Shown here: in pieces, positions 17,504 to 25,734 of the stretch
Layout: the number at the start of each line of letters is the position of its first letter
Position numbering within the stretch: position 1 is the stretch's first letter
Origin: Oceanobacillus rekensis
GTDB lineage: Bacteria > Bacillota > Bacilli > Bacillales > Amphibacillaceae
Direction of reading: 5' to 3'
Assembly: GCF_002153375.1 (NCBI RefSeq)
Contig: NZ_MTBQ01000002.1
Span: forward strand, 64,223 to 128,222
DNA length: 64,000 nt
Made by a program: the position numbers and the translations under genes
The notes under the pieces: generated by a model
Seen by the model: only the letters and a program-made list of their open reading frames with translations
Database searches by the model: none
Told to the model about the DNA's origin: nothing

Positions 17504-18352
17504 ATGACAATTTGGAATGAATTAGCTGATCTAGAATTTAAACTATACTATGTAGATGCAAATGGAGTAAAAACTAGAGTGCTGGAAGCGGGCGAGGGTG
17601 AACCACTCATCCTTCTTCATGGTACAGGCGGTCATATCGAGGCATATGCAAAAAATATGCAAGGATTGAGTAAACATTTCCGTGTCCTTGTTGTTGACAT
17701 GTTAGGACATGGTTATACAGATAAACCTAATAAGCCATATGGCATCGATGATTACAGTGACCATTTACTCGATTTAATGAAAGCTATGAACTTAGAGAAA
17801 GCATTTATCTCCGGTGAATCATTAGGCGGTTGGGTAGCAGCATGGTTTGCAGCTCATCATCCAGGCTATGCTAAAGCATTAGTACTAAATACTCCTGGTA
17901 ATGTTAACAGTGACCCGGAAGTTATGGAACGTCTCAAAAAATCTACTATTAATGCTGTAGTAAATGCAAACTATGAAAATGTAAAGACAAGATTAGAATG
18001 GCTTATGTACGATAAGTCAATTGTAACTGATGAACTGATTGAAAACCGACGTCAAATATATACACAGCCATCTTACCAAGAAGCGGTCTATAATATTGTT
18101 CACCTTCAAGAAATTGAACCAAGGAAAAAATATATTTGGGACCCATCATGGTGTGGGAAGATCGATGTACCAACACTATTAGTTTGGACGGATCACGACC
18201 CTACTTCTACAGTAGAACAAGCAGGCCCGATTAAAGACATGATTCCAGGAGCAGAACTTGAAGTAATCTATGATGCTGGACACTGGCCACAATGGGAACA
18301 AGTAGAAGCATTCAATAAAAAACTTACCGACTTTATGCTGAAACATAAATAA
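17504..18352 (+). CDS. Meta-cleavage product (C-C) hydrolase, alpha/beta fold
   Basis: 282-residue alpha/beta hydrolase of the HsaD/BphD/XylF type. The oxyanion region is LLHGTGGHIEAY. The nucleophile is Ser106 in GESLGGW, with Asp232 (HDPTS) and His260 (AGHWPQWE) completing the triad. These enzymes cleave the linear product of extradiol ring opening into 2-hydroxypenta-2,4-dienoate and a carboxylic acid. The position between the monooxygenase and the extradiol dioxygenase, and the presence of the downstream hydratase, aldolase and dehydrogenase, support that role. GGAGG lies 8 bases before the ATG. Confidence 0.85.
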   Translation: MTIWNELADLEFKLYYVDANGVKTRVLEAGEGEPLILLHGTGGHIEAYAKNMQGLSKHFRVLVVDMLGHGYTDKPNKPYGIDDYSDHLLDLMKAMNLEKAFISGESLGGWVAAWFAAHHPGYAKALVLNTPGNVNSDPEVMERLKKSTINAVVNANYENVKTRLEWLMYDKSIVTDELIENRRQIYTQPSYQEAVYNIVHLQEIEPRKKYIWDPSWCGKIDVPTLLVWTDHDPTSTVEQAGPIKDMIPGAELEVIYDAGHWPQWEQVEAFNKKLTDFMLKHK

Positions 18353-18431
18353 ATCTTAAATGATCGTTTTTCAACTAACAATAAATTATACAATAGATTC
18401 TAAAAAAATTAGATTACGGATGGTGATGAGA

Positions 18432-19388
18432 ATGATTTATCGCTTGGGGTATGCCCAATTAAATGTTTCAAATTTAGAGGAATCACTCAACTTCTATGAA
18501 AAAGTTTTAGGTTATATTAAAACAAAACAAGTAGGAAAAAAAGCATATTTACGTGCTGCTGAAGAATTTGATGAATATTCATTAATTCTGAATGAAGATA
18601 AAGATAATATATCATTAGATCACTTTGGACTTCGTGTATCAAGCGAAGCGGCTTTAGACGATATTAAGAAGAAAAATGAAGAGCTTGGGGTACATGTAGA
18701 AGAAGCAGAAGACGCGGATCACGGAAGAGTGCTTAAAGTCACAACTCCAAGCGGACATCCAGTAGCATTCTACCATCGTTCCCCACAATTAAATGTGTAT
18801 CACGGGGAAAATAGAGATGTTATTCTTCCAATGAGGAGAACACATTTGCAAAATGGGGTTCCTCCAATACGTATTGACCATATGAACCTACGTGTACCAA
18901 GTGTTAATGAGGAATGGGAATACTGGGAGAACTTTGACTTCAGTATATCTGAATATGTGGAAAGCGAAGACGGAAAAGACAAATATGCTGCCTGGATTCG
19001 CAGAGAAACAAACACACATGATATCGCTTTAGTGCATAAAGAAGTAGCATCCCTGCACCATGTTGCTTATATTGTTGACGGTGTTGCAGGAGTTATTAAA
19101 ACAGCAGACGTACTTGCAGATGCCGGATACCGCAATAATATTGAATATGGTCCGGGTCGCCATGGTGTAACGAATGCATTCTTCCTGTACATCAAAGACC
19201 CTGATGGACATCGAATTGAAATTTATTCCGATGATTACAAACGTGATCTTGATCAGGAACCTGTCGCATGGACACAGAAAGCATATGAGAAAAATGGGCG
19301 CCTATGGTGGGGTGCTGAAGTTCCAGAATCATTTAAAGATACAACAGCAATCAATAAAAACTGGATGAAACAATACCAGTCCAATTAA
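18432..19388 (+). CDS. Extradiol (catechol 2,3-type) dioxygenase
   Basis: 318-residue type I extradiol dioxygenase with two vicinal-oxygen-chelate domains (about 3-118 and 145-270). The C-terminal catalytic domain offers the expected Fe(II) ligands: His150 (RIDHMNLR), a His in SLHHVAY (209 or 210) and Glu263 (GHRIEIYS). The family signature is present: G-x-H at 242-244, then Tyr253, D-P-x-G and the final Glu. It opens a catechol next to the hydroxyls. I start it at 18432 (MIYRLGYAQLNV), where the family fold begins and GGATGG lies upstream; the open frame extends back to 18360. It follows the hydrolase by about 80 bases. Confidence 0.85.
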   Translation: MIYRLGYAQLNVSNLEESLNFYEKVLGYIKTKQVGKKAYLRAAEEFDEYSLILNEDKDNISLDHFGLRVSSEAALDDIKKKNEELGVHVEEAEDADHGRVLKVTTPSGHPVAFYHRSPQLNVYHGENRDVILPMRRTHLQNGVPPIRIDHMNLRVPSVNEEWEYWENFDFSISEYVESEDGKDKYAAWIRRETNTHDIALVHKEVASLHHVAYIVDGVAGVIKTADVLADAGYRNNIEYGPGRHGVTNAFFLYIKDPDGHRIEIYSDDYKRDLDQEPVAWTQKAYEKNGRLWWGAEVPESFKDTTAINKNWMKQYQSN

Positions 19389-19391
19389 GAT

Positions 19392-19493
19392 AAAGCCGAA
19401 GCGCCTAATGTAATGTACAAACTGGATCTCTAAAGCAAATAATTGTTTATAAACTTATAGAGGAACAATCATTCCACTGGGCGCTGGTGCTTT
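19392..19493. repeat. ~100-base inverted repeat AAAGC..AGCGCC
   Basis: AAAGCCGAAGCGCC just after the dioxygenase stop pairs imperfectly with GGGCGCTGGTGCTTT. It lies between the dioxygenase and flavin reductase genes and may be an intercistronic processing or pausing structure, or an intergenic repeat. Confidence 0.45.
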
Positions 19494-19557
19494 GAATCTT
19501 TATTTATAGATTGAGTATGAATGAAACGGAATTTAAAATACGAAGGGGGATTTTAAA

Positions 19558-20040
19558 ATGGATGATCGTTTATTCCGAAATGCAATGGGGAATTTTGCAA
19601 CAGGGGTTACTGTAATCGCAACGGAAACAAATAGAGGTGCGCATGGAATGACAGCGAATGCCTTCATGTCACAGTCACTAGACCCAAAACTAATTATTAT
19701 TTCACTAAAGAAAGATGCACATATGTTAACGAAAATTAAGGAGAGTGGGCAGTTCTCCGTTAACATCCTTTCAGAAGAACAAAAGGAACTATCAATGGTT
19801 TTTGCTGGTCAGTTAAAAAGTGAAAGCGAATTCAAATTTGACTATCTGGACGGAAAGCCGGTAATTCCAGGAGCCCTTGCACAAGTTGCCTGTACGGTTA
19901 AATCAGAATATGTAGAAGGTGATCATTCTATTTTCATTGGTCAAGTAACGGATGTTCATTTAGAAGACGGTGAACCACTTATTTTCTCTAAAGGAAAATA
20001 TCGCTCATTAGAAAACCCAGTAACGGCTAGTTATAGTTAA
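19558..20040 (+). CDS. Flavin reductase (HpaC/HsaB-like)
   Basis: 160-residue flavin reductase of the short HpaC/HsaB type, with the family pattern FATGVTVIAT, then GMTANAFMSQSLDPKLIIIS and SGQFSVNILSEEQ. It would reduce FMN or FAD with NAD(P)H and pass the reduced flavin to the monooxygenase encoded at 16192. GGGGG lies upstream of the ATG. Its place in the middle of the meta-cleavage cluster makes the pairing likely, though it is separated from its partner by two genes. Confidence 0.85.
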   Translation: MDDRLFRNAMGNFATGVTVIATETNRGAHGMTANAFMSQSLDPKLIIISLKKDAHMLTKIKESGQFSVNILSEEQKELSMVFAGQLKSESEFKFDYLDGKPVIPGALAQVACTVKSEYVEGDHSIFIGQVTDVHLEDGEPLIFSKGKYRSLENPVTASYS

Positions 20041-20079
20041 TTATAAATATAAGCAAAAAGAAGGAGTGAGAAAATCCTT

Positions 20080-20916
20080 ATGAAAACGATACACTTAAAT
20101 TCCACTAACCGTGAATACTGGAAAAACTATTCAACACCAAATGTAATGGCATTGGGATTCTTTGATGGGATTCATAATGGACATAAAAAAGTGATTAAGA
20201 CTGCCGGTGGTGTCGCAAAAAGAAAAAACCTTTCACTGGCAGTAATGAGCTTTTTTCCACACCCAAAAACGATCCTATCAAAAGACAATACGGAGTTTGA
20301 TTATATCATGCCACTTTCAAAAAAGGCTTCCATCTTAGAATCCTTGGGTGTGGATAAGTTTTATGTGGTGAAATTTGATAAGGATTTTCTTTCCCTTCTT
20401 CCGGAACAATTTATATCTAGCTACCTGCTTGACATGAGTGTTATTCATGCAGTAGCTGGATTTGATTTTTCCTATGGCCACCGAGGAGCCGGCAATATTG
20501 ATCGCTTAAAACGTGATTCTTCTCATCGGATTAACGTAACAAAAGTTGATAAGGTAGATTTTTATGGAAAAAAGATCAGCTCAACATGGATACGCGAGCT
20601 CATATTTAAAGGAGAAATGGAACAGTTATCAAATGTTCTCGGAAGATATTATGAAACCGGGGTGTACTGGGACGGGCAGTGTTTCAGATTAACACCGTAT
20701 TATATACTCCCCGACCAAGGGATGTATAAGGTAGTTATCACAATAAATGGAAGACTTTTTGAGACAGAGGTCATTATTCCTGCAAATCGGAATGGTATCT
20801 ACTTAACAGAAAACCTAAAATACCGATTTCTTCCGAACGAAAAAGCAGACATTATTTGGTTACACCAAATACCTGTTGCACAAGAAATTCAAGTTAGAAG
20901 TGTTTCTACTATATAG
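20080..20916 (+). CDS. FAD synthetase-like protein (RibF N-domain, no riboflavin kinase domain)
   Basis: 278-residue protein whose first ~180 residues match the FMN adenylyltransferase half of RibF. It has GFFDGIHNGHKK (the nucleotidyltransferase H-x-G-H motif), SFFPHPKTIL, FDFSYGHRGAGNI and SSTWIRELIFKGEM. The C-terminal ~95 residues lack the riboflavin kinase signature for the nucleotide and flavin site and look like a small beta domain. It would convert FMN to FAD. A private FAD-forming enzyme among genes for a flavin monooxygenase suggests local cofactor supply (inference). It is followed after 19 bases by the hydratase gene. Canonical RibF proteins have Arg where this has Trp in SSTWIRE. 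Confidence 0.75.
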   Translation: MKTIHLNSTNREYWKNYSTPNVMALGFFDGIHNGHKKVIKTAGGVAKRKNLSLAVMSFFPHPKTILSKDNTEFDYIMPLSKKASILESLGVDKFYVVKFDKDFLSLLPEQFISSYLLDMSVIHAVAGFDFSYGHRGAGNIDRLKRDSSHRINVTKVDKVDFYGKKISSTWIRELIFKGEMEQLSNVLGRYYETGVYWDGQCFRLTPYYILPDQGMYKVVITINGRLFETEVIIPANRNGIYLTENLKYRFLPNEKADIIWLHQIPVAQEIQVRSVSTI

Positions 20917-20935
20917 CTTACGAGGGGAGTAAACG

Positions 20936-21709
20936 ATGAACATACAGGAAGCTGTTCATTCACTTATTGAAGCAGAAAAAACAAAAGAAACCATCGATGC
21001 ATTTACATCGCATGAAGAAATTACAAAAGACGAAGCCTACCAAATTCAATTAAATATAATTGATTACAAAAAGCAAAATGGTGAAAAAGTGGTTGGTAAA
21101 AAAATTGGACTAACAAGTAAAGCCATGCAAGACATGTTAGAAGTAAGTACTCCTGATTATGGTCATCTCCTTGAAAATATGATCTACAGAGAAGATACGG
21201 CCATCTCTTTAGACCAATTTATTCAGCCGAAAGTAGAATTCGAGATTGGTTTTGTCTTAAAGGAGAAACTAAAAGGTCCTGGAGTAACGATAGAAGATGT
21301 TATAAAAGCAACAGATTATGTTGTACCAGCTGTTGAAATTATCGATAGCCGGATACGAGATTGGAAGTTTAAATTTGAAGATACTGTTGCAGATAACGGA
21401 TCATCAGCCGGTGCAATCATCGGAAAAGATTCCAAACGATTGAGTGAAATTAATCTTCCTGAAGTAAAAATGTCATTATATAAAAACGATGAATTCATTG
21501 ATTCTGCGTACGGATCTGCTGTAATGGGTAATCCGATTGAAGCAGTTGCATGGCTGGCAAATGAGGTTGGTGCCTATGATATTTCACTAAACGCTGGAGA
21601 GATTATTCTAGCTGGGGCTCTGTCCAAAGCTATTCCAATGGAAGACGGAGATCAATTTAAAGCGGAATTTGAAAATCTTGGAACCGTTTCAGCAACGTTT
21701 AAAAATTAA
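20936..21709 (+). CDS. 2-hydroxypenta-2,4-dienoate hydratase
   Basis: 257-residue member of the MhpD/DmpE/XylJ/HsaE family. Typical segments are [33 protein letters not shown] and the Gly-Asp-rich end. It adds water to 2-hydroxypenta-2,4-dienoate to give 4-hydroxy-2-oxopentanoate, using a divalent metal. The gene starts at an ATG after GAGGGGAG, 19 bases behind the FAD synthetase-like gene. It runs almost directly into the acetaldehyde dehydrogenase gene, so the three lower-pathway genes form one operon block. Confidence 0.88.
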   Translation: MNIQEAVHSLIEAEKTKETIDAFTSHEEITKDEAYQIQLNIIDYKKQNGEKVVGKKIGLTSKAMQDMLEVSTPDYGHLLENMIYREDTAISLDQFIQPKVEFEIGFVLKEKLKGPGVTIEDVIKATDYVVPAVEIIDSRIRDWKFKFEDTVADNGSSAGAIIGKDSKRLSEINLPEVKMSLYKNDEFIDSAYGSAVMGNPIEAVAWLANEVGAYDISLNAGEIILAGALSKAIPMEDGDQFKAEFENLGTVSATFKN

Positions 21710-21720
21710 GGAGGATTTTT

Positions 21721-22611
21721 ATGTCAAAATGTAAAGTTGCTATTCTTGGCTCAGGAAACATTGGAACCGATTTAATGTATAAAATTGAACGATCAGATGC
21801 GTTAGAACTAACAATGGTAGCAGGAGTTGACCCTGATTCAGAAGGGTTGCGGCTAGCGAAAGAACGTGGATACCTTACAACAACCAAAAGTGTCGATGGA
21901 CTTCTCGAACATCCGGACAAATTTGAAATGGTGTTTGACGCAACATCTGCGAAAGTGCATCAATCCCATAGTGATAAACTAACCTCAATTGGAAAACAAG
22001 TATTTGACCTAACGCCAGCTGCAATTGGACCATTCGTTGTACCACCAGTGAATTTGGATCAATTACAAAGCGAACCAAATGTTAACTTAGTTACTTGTGG
22101 TGGTCAAGCTACGATTCCAATTATTCATGCGATTAATCGTGTCTCCCCTGTTTCATATGCAGAAATTGTTGCGACCATCTCAAGCAGCAGTGCAGGACCA
22201 GGAACACGAGCAAATATTGACGAATTTACTCTGACAACAGCTAAAGCGATTGAAAAAGTCGGTGGTGCAAAAAAAGGAAAAGCAATTATCATCTTAAATC
22301 CTGCTGAACCACCAGTTATGATGCGTGATACGATTCATGCAACTGTAGAAGAAGAAGGGAAAGAAGCTGAAATCGTTCAGTCTATCCATGATATGGTGAA
22401 GGAAGTTCAAACGTACGTTCCTGGTTATCGTATGAATACAGAACCGCAATTTTCAGGAAAAGAGATTTCTGTCTTTGTTGAAGTGGAAGGTGCAGGAGAT
22501 TTCTTCCCTACTTATTCAGGTAACTTAGATATTATGACAGCAGCGGCAACAAGGGTAGCGAATGAATTAGCATTACAACGATCTCATGCAGCTAAAGAAG
22601 GAGTGAAGTAA
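21721..22611 (+). CDS. Acetaldehyde dehydrogenase (acylating)
   Basis: 296-residue DmpF/MhpF/HsaG-type enzyme converting acetaldehyde, NAD+ and CoA to acetyl-CoA. The N-terminus has the Rossmann motif [12 protein letters not shown]. The likely catalytic Cys126 is in [12 protein letters not shown]. The family forms a channelling complex with the aldolase encoded next. It is spaced 11 bases from the hydratase gene with AGGAGG before the ATG, and its stop is only one base before the aldolase start, so the two are translationally coupled. Confidence 0.92.
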   Translation: MSKCKVAILGSGNIGTDLMYKIERSDALELTMVAGVDPDSEGLRLAKERGYLTTTKSVDGLLEHPDKFEMVFDATSAKVHQSHSDKLTSIGKQVFDLTPAAIGPFVVPPVNLDQLQSEPNVNLVTCGGQATIPIIHAINRVSPVSYAEIVATISSSSAGPGTRANIDEFTLTTAKAIEKVGGAKKGKAIIILNPAEPPVMMRDTIHATVEEEGKEAEIVQSIHDMVKEVQTYVPGYRMNTEPQFSGKEISVFVEVEGAGDFFPTYSGNLDIMTAAATRVANELALQRSHAAKEGVK

Positions 22612-22612
22612 G

Positions 22613-23617
22613 ATGACGAATCGCAATTTTGAAATCGTTGACGTAACACTACGGGATGGCAGCCATTCGATGAGGCATGCGTTTACAAAAGAACAAGTAA
22701 GAGAAACGGCAAGAGGTTTGGACCGGGCTGGTGTGAATTATTTTGAAGTATCACATGGTGATGGCTTAGGTGGATCCTCCCTGCAATATGGTCTATCCGA
22801 AGTGAATGAGCTGGAATTAATTGAAACTGCTGCAGCTGAATGCAGTCAGGCAAAAATCTCTGTACTGCTTATTCCTGGGATTGGAACGAAGAATGAGTTA
22901 AATGAAGCTGTAAAAGCAGGCGCAAACATGGTACGTGTTGCAACCCATGTGACAGAAGCAGATGTTGCGAAACAGCATATTGAATTAGGACGCGAACTTG
23001 GATTAAAAACAGTAGGATTTTTAATGATGGCCCATATGGCACCAATTGAAAAGCTCGTACAACAGGCAAAATTATTTGAAAGCTATGGAGCAGAAGTTGT
23101 TTATGTAACCGACTCTGCTGGTGCACTCCTACCTCATCAGGTTACCGAAAGAATTACTGCATTAAAAAATGAACTTACTTGTGAAATTGGATTTCACGGT
23201 CATAACAACCTATCGATGGCCATGGCAAATACACTTGCTGCAGTACAAGCGGGTGCCACGTATATTGATGGAAGCTTACGTGCATTAGGCGCAGGAAGCG
23301 GTAATACGCAAACGGAAGTAATGGTTGCCGTTCTTGAGAAAATGGGATATCAAACAGGAATTGATCTATATAAAATTCTAGATGTAGCAAATGACGTTGT
23401 TGCTAAATATATGCCACGTCCTCAAGAGGTTACTGGTTCGAGCTTAATGATGGGTTATTCTGGAGTGTATTCTAGTTTTCTTCTACATACAGAAAAAGCT
23501 GCTAAACAGTTTAATATTGATGAAAGAGATGTCTTAGTAGAACTTGGTAACATGCAAGCTGTCGGAGGACAGGAAGACCTTATTTATGAAGTAGCTGCAA
23601 AAATCGCAAACAAATAA
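22613..23617 (+). CDS. 4-hydroxy-2-oxovalerate aldolase
   Basis: 334-residue DmpG/MhpE/HsaF-type aldolase. The N-terminal DVTLRDGSHSMRH supplies the metal-ligand Asp and catalytic Arg. FHGHNNLSMA supplies the two metal-ligand His. The end carries the small C-terminal domain that contacts the partner dehydrogenase. It splits 4-hydroxy-2-oxovalerate into pyruvate and acetaldehyde. It is the last gene of the meta-cleavage block; a terminator hairpin follows. Confidence 0.92.
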   Translation: MTNRNFEIVDVTLRDGSHSMRHAFTKEQVRETARGLDRAGVNYFEVSHGDGLGGSSLQYGLSEVNELELIETAAAECSQAKISVLLIPGIGTKNELNEAVKAGANMVRVATHVTEADVAKQHIELGRELGLKTVGFLMMAHMAPIEKLVQQAKLFESYGAEVVYVTDSAGALLPHQVTERITALKNELTCEIGFHGHNNLSMAMANTLAAVQAGATYIDGSLRALGAGSGNTQTEVMVAVLEKMGYQTGIDLYKILDVANDVVAKYMPRPQEVTGSSLMMGYSGVYSSFLLHTEKAAKQFNIDERDVLVELGNMQAVGGQEDLIYEVAAKIANK

Positions 23618-23652
23618 CAAATATCAATTACATGACAGGAACCGATATTACT

Positions 23653-23686
23653 AAACGATAGAACAATTTGTTCTACCGTTTTTTTT
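23653..23686 (+). terminator. Terminator of the meta-cleavage block
   Basis: AACGATAGAAC pairs with GTTCTACCGTT around a short loop and is followed by eight T. It lies about 35 bases after the aldolase stop codon. Confidence 0.8.
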
Positions 23687-24052
23687 ATGTGGAAATGGTG
23701 GTACGTGGGGACACAGGTCCATGTCCCGGCAAACTAGACCAAATAAAAACGAGCGATTCACTAGAAGCGAGTCTTGGATTGGCAGAGTATTTGTCCATGG
23801 GATTTTTTCAGGGTCTTTCGAATCACTACTAATCTCTCGCTTTTCCTTACATTTCTTTATATTCGATTTACAGTACTTTAATAGACTTCCTCTATAATTA
23901 AAGATAAATATTGATAAAGGGAGAGATTCAGATTTGATAAGTAAATTCACTTCTCGCTAACAGCAATTTTATTCATGTCCGTGTTAACAGCCTTTATTCG
24001 AACCAATGGTTAAGTACTTTATAATTATCAAAAATATGGGGAGGTTATTCTT

Positions 24053-24865
24053 ATGAAGAAAACTGTCGTTGGACTAGCATTGAGTATCCTTGTAGTATTT
24101 TCACTAACTAGTAATGTTTTTGCGGATGATTATGGGCAAGAGGTAGATGTTAAAGTAATGTCTTATAATATTTACCATGGTGTTGGACAAGACGGTAAAT
24201 TAGATCTACCAAGAATCGCTAAGGTAATTCAGGATGCAGATGCAGACATTATTGGACTTCAAGAGGTTGATCGCTTTTATGGGGATAGAAGTGATTTTCA
24301 AGATCAAACAAGGGAATTAGCAAAATTATTGGGGTATCACTATGTTTACGGTGCTAACCTGAATCTTGAACCAGCCGAAGGGCAAGAAGAAAATAGACAG
24401 TATGGAACAGGTATACTAAGTAAGTATCCGATTATCGACTCAGAAAATATTTATTTGAGCAGTTTTGGAAATGAACAGCGGGGACTATTGCGTACAAAAA
24501 TAAATGTCAGAGGGGTTCAGATGAATTTCTTTAATACACATTTAGGATTGAATGCACCTGAAAGAAACAAACAGGTTGAAGAAATAATCGAAGTAAAATC
24601 TTCATTTGAGGATCCAAGTGTATTGGTCGGTGATTTAAATGCAGAACCTAACAGTGAAGAATTTCAATTATTATTAAATAAGGGTAATTTTGTTGATACA
24701 TTTTCCGAGGTGGAGAATTCGAATACATTTCCGGTAGTTGACCCAATGAAAAGAATTGATTATATTCTCACATCACCAGATATCAAATTTACAAACCCAG
24801 AGGTAATTTATACAGAGGCATCTGATCATTTACCATTAGTAACCGAATTAACGATTAGGAGATAA
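24053..24865 (+). CDS. Secreted endonuclease/exonuclease/phosphatase family protein
   Basis: 270-residue protein with an N-terminal signal peptide (to about VFADD, residue 26) and an EEP (DNase I/sphingomyelinase-like) domain. Catalytic blocks are MSYNIYHG, GLQEVD (Glu), NTHLGLN (His), GDLNAEP (Asp, Asn), RIDYIL and SDHLPL (Asp, His). All metal-binding positions seem intact, so it should be an active secreted phosphodiesterase or nuclease. The substrate could be DNA, a phospholipid or an inositol phosphate. GGGGAGG precedes the ATG. A strong terminator follows, so it is monocistronic and unlikely to be part of the neighbouring catabolic genes. Confidence 0.85.
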   Translation: MKKTVVGLALSILVVFSLTSNVFADDYGQEVDVKVMSYNIYHGVGQDGKLDLPRIAKVIQDADADIIGLQEVDRFYGDRSDFQDQTRELAKLLGYHYVYGANLNLEPAEGQEENRQYGTGILSKYPIIDSENIYLSSFGNEQRGLLRTKINVRGVQMNFFNTHLGLNAPERNKQVEEIIEVKSSFEDPSVLVGDLNAEPNSEEFQLLLNKGNFVDTFSEVENSNTFPVVDPMKRIDYILTSPDIKFTNPEVIYTEASDHLPLVTELTIRR

Positions 24866-24867
24866 CG

Positions 24868-24902
24868 AAACAGCACACTTCCTTGGGGAGTGTGCTGTTT
24901 TT
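24868..24902 (+). terminator. Terminator of the EEP gene
   Basis: AAACAGCACACT pairs with AGTGTGCTGTTT followed by T residues, directly after the stop codon. Confidence 0.9.
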
Positions 24903-24975
24903 GTGTGGCAGGTATGTACATATTGTTAAAAAGTAAGAGTCTAGAAAAGTCTACTATTAAACCTCGACATTAATA

Positions 24976-25566
24976 TTACATTTTAATAGAAACTTTTTCA
25001 GTATGAAATGTGGCTATTTTTACAACTTGATCAGCCATAAACTGCCTGGAATAGTGATAATCGCTTTTTATCCACTCTAGTATTAATCCTATTGTTCCGT
25101 ATACTCGGTAATGATAAAGGAGTTTTAAGTCTATCTCGGAATCACAATCATTAATGATAAAATTGACGTCTTCGTTAAAGTGACTTTGCAATGATAGGAT
25201 CATTTTTTCTTGAAAGTTAATCTTTACGTTAGGGCCCAACATAATTTTGTAAAAATCTTTGTTCTCAATAAAATGGTCAAAAATGGAAATGGTAGAAAGT
25301 TCAACAATATTTACTTCCTCTTTTAAATCTTTATAAGGTTTTCGAAAAGCGGAAGCAAGTTCATTTAACATTTCTTCCATCATTTCAGCTAATAAATCCT
25401 CTTTCTGTTCAAAATGAAGATAAAAAGTACCACGATTGTATTCAGCATGTTTAACAATTTCAGTGATCGTAATGTCTTCGTATTTCTTTTTCTCCATAAG
25501 AGACAGAAGTGCATTTTTCAATGCCTTCTTCGTTCTATTAACTCTTTTATCATTGGATCTTTTCAT
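24976..25566 (-). CDS. TetR family regulator
   Basis: 196-residue TetR-type repressor. The N-terminal helix-turn-helix (about residues 10-58) reads KKKYEDITITEIVKHAEYN then RGTFYLHF. The C-terminal domain (LKLLYHYRVYGTIGLILEWI) resembles the DhaS-type effector domain. It is divergent from the aldehyde dehydrogenase gene and probably controls it and the acyl-CoA synthetase genes beyond. Two copies of TAATGAACA lie in the shared promoter region and could be its sites. The start is weakly defined: AGAAGGGG precedes the ATG at 25566. The ligand is unknown. Confidence 0.85.
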   Translation of the reverse strand: MKRSNDKRVNRTKKALKNALLSLMEKKKYEDITITEIVKHAEYNRGTFYLHFEQKEDLLAEMMEEMLNELASAFRKPYKDLKEEVNIVELSTISIFDHFIENKDFYKIMLGPNVKINFQEKMILSLQSHFNEDVNFIINDCDSEIDLKLLYHYRVYGTIGLILEWIKSDYHYSRQFMADQVVKIATFHTEKVSIKM

Positions 25567-25648
25567 ATAAAAACCCCTTCTATTTTAAATTAATGAACAA
25601 TTTCAGTTTTACTGTTTAGTAATGAACATTCTCTTTAAAATTAATGAT

Positions 25649-25662
25649 TGAAAGCGATTTCA
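25649..25662 (+). promoter_or_regulatory. CcpA cre site before the aldehyde dehydrogenase
   Basis: TGAAAGCGATTTCA fits TGWAANCGNTNNCA and is almost palindromic. It lies in the TetR/aldehyde dehydrogenase divergent promoter region, 72 bases before the dehydrogenase start. Confidence 0.75.
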
Positions 25663-25734
25663 ATTGAGGGTATGCTATAAATATGTTCTAAGTTTACCAT
25701 ATATTAAGAATTTTACAAATGTAGGGAGAGATGA

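Noticed and set aside
23651-23950. Minus-strand 99-codon frame in the gap after the aldolase gene
   Set aside because: It overlaps a terminator, contains a GGGACA/TGTCCC repeat, and has no recognisable domain.
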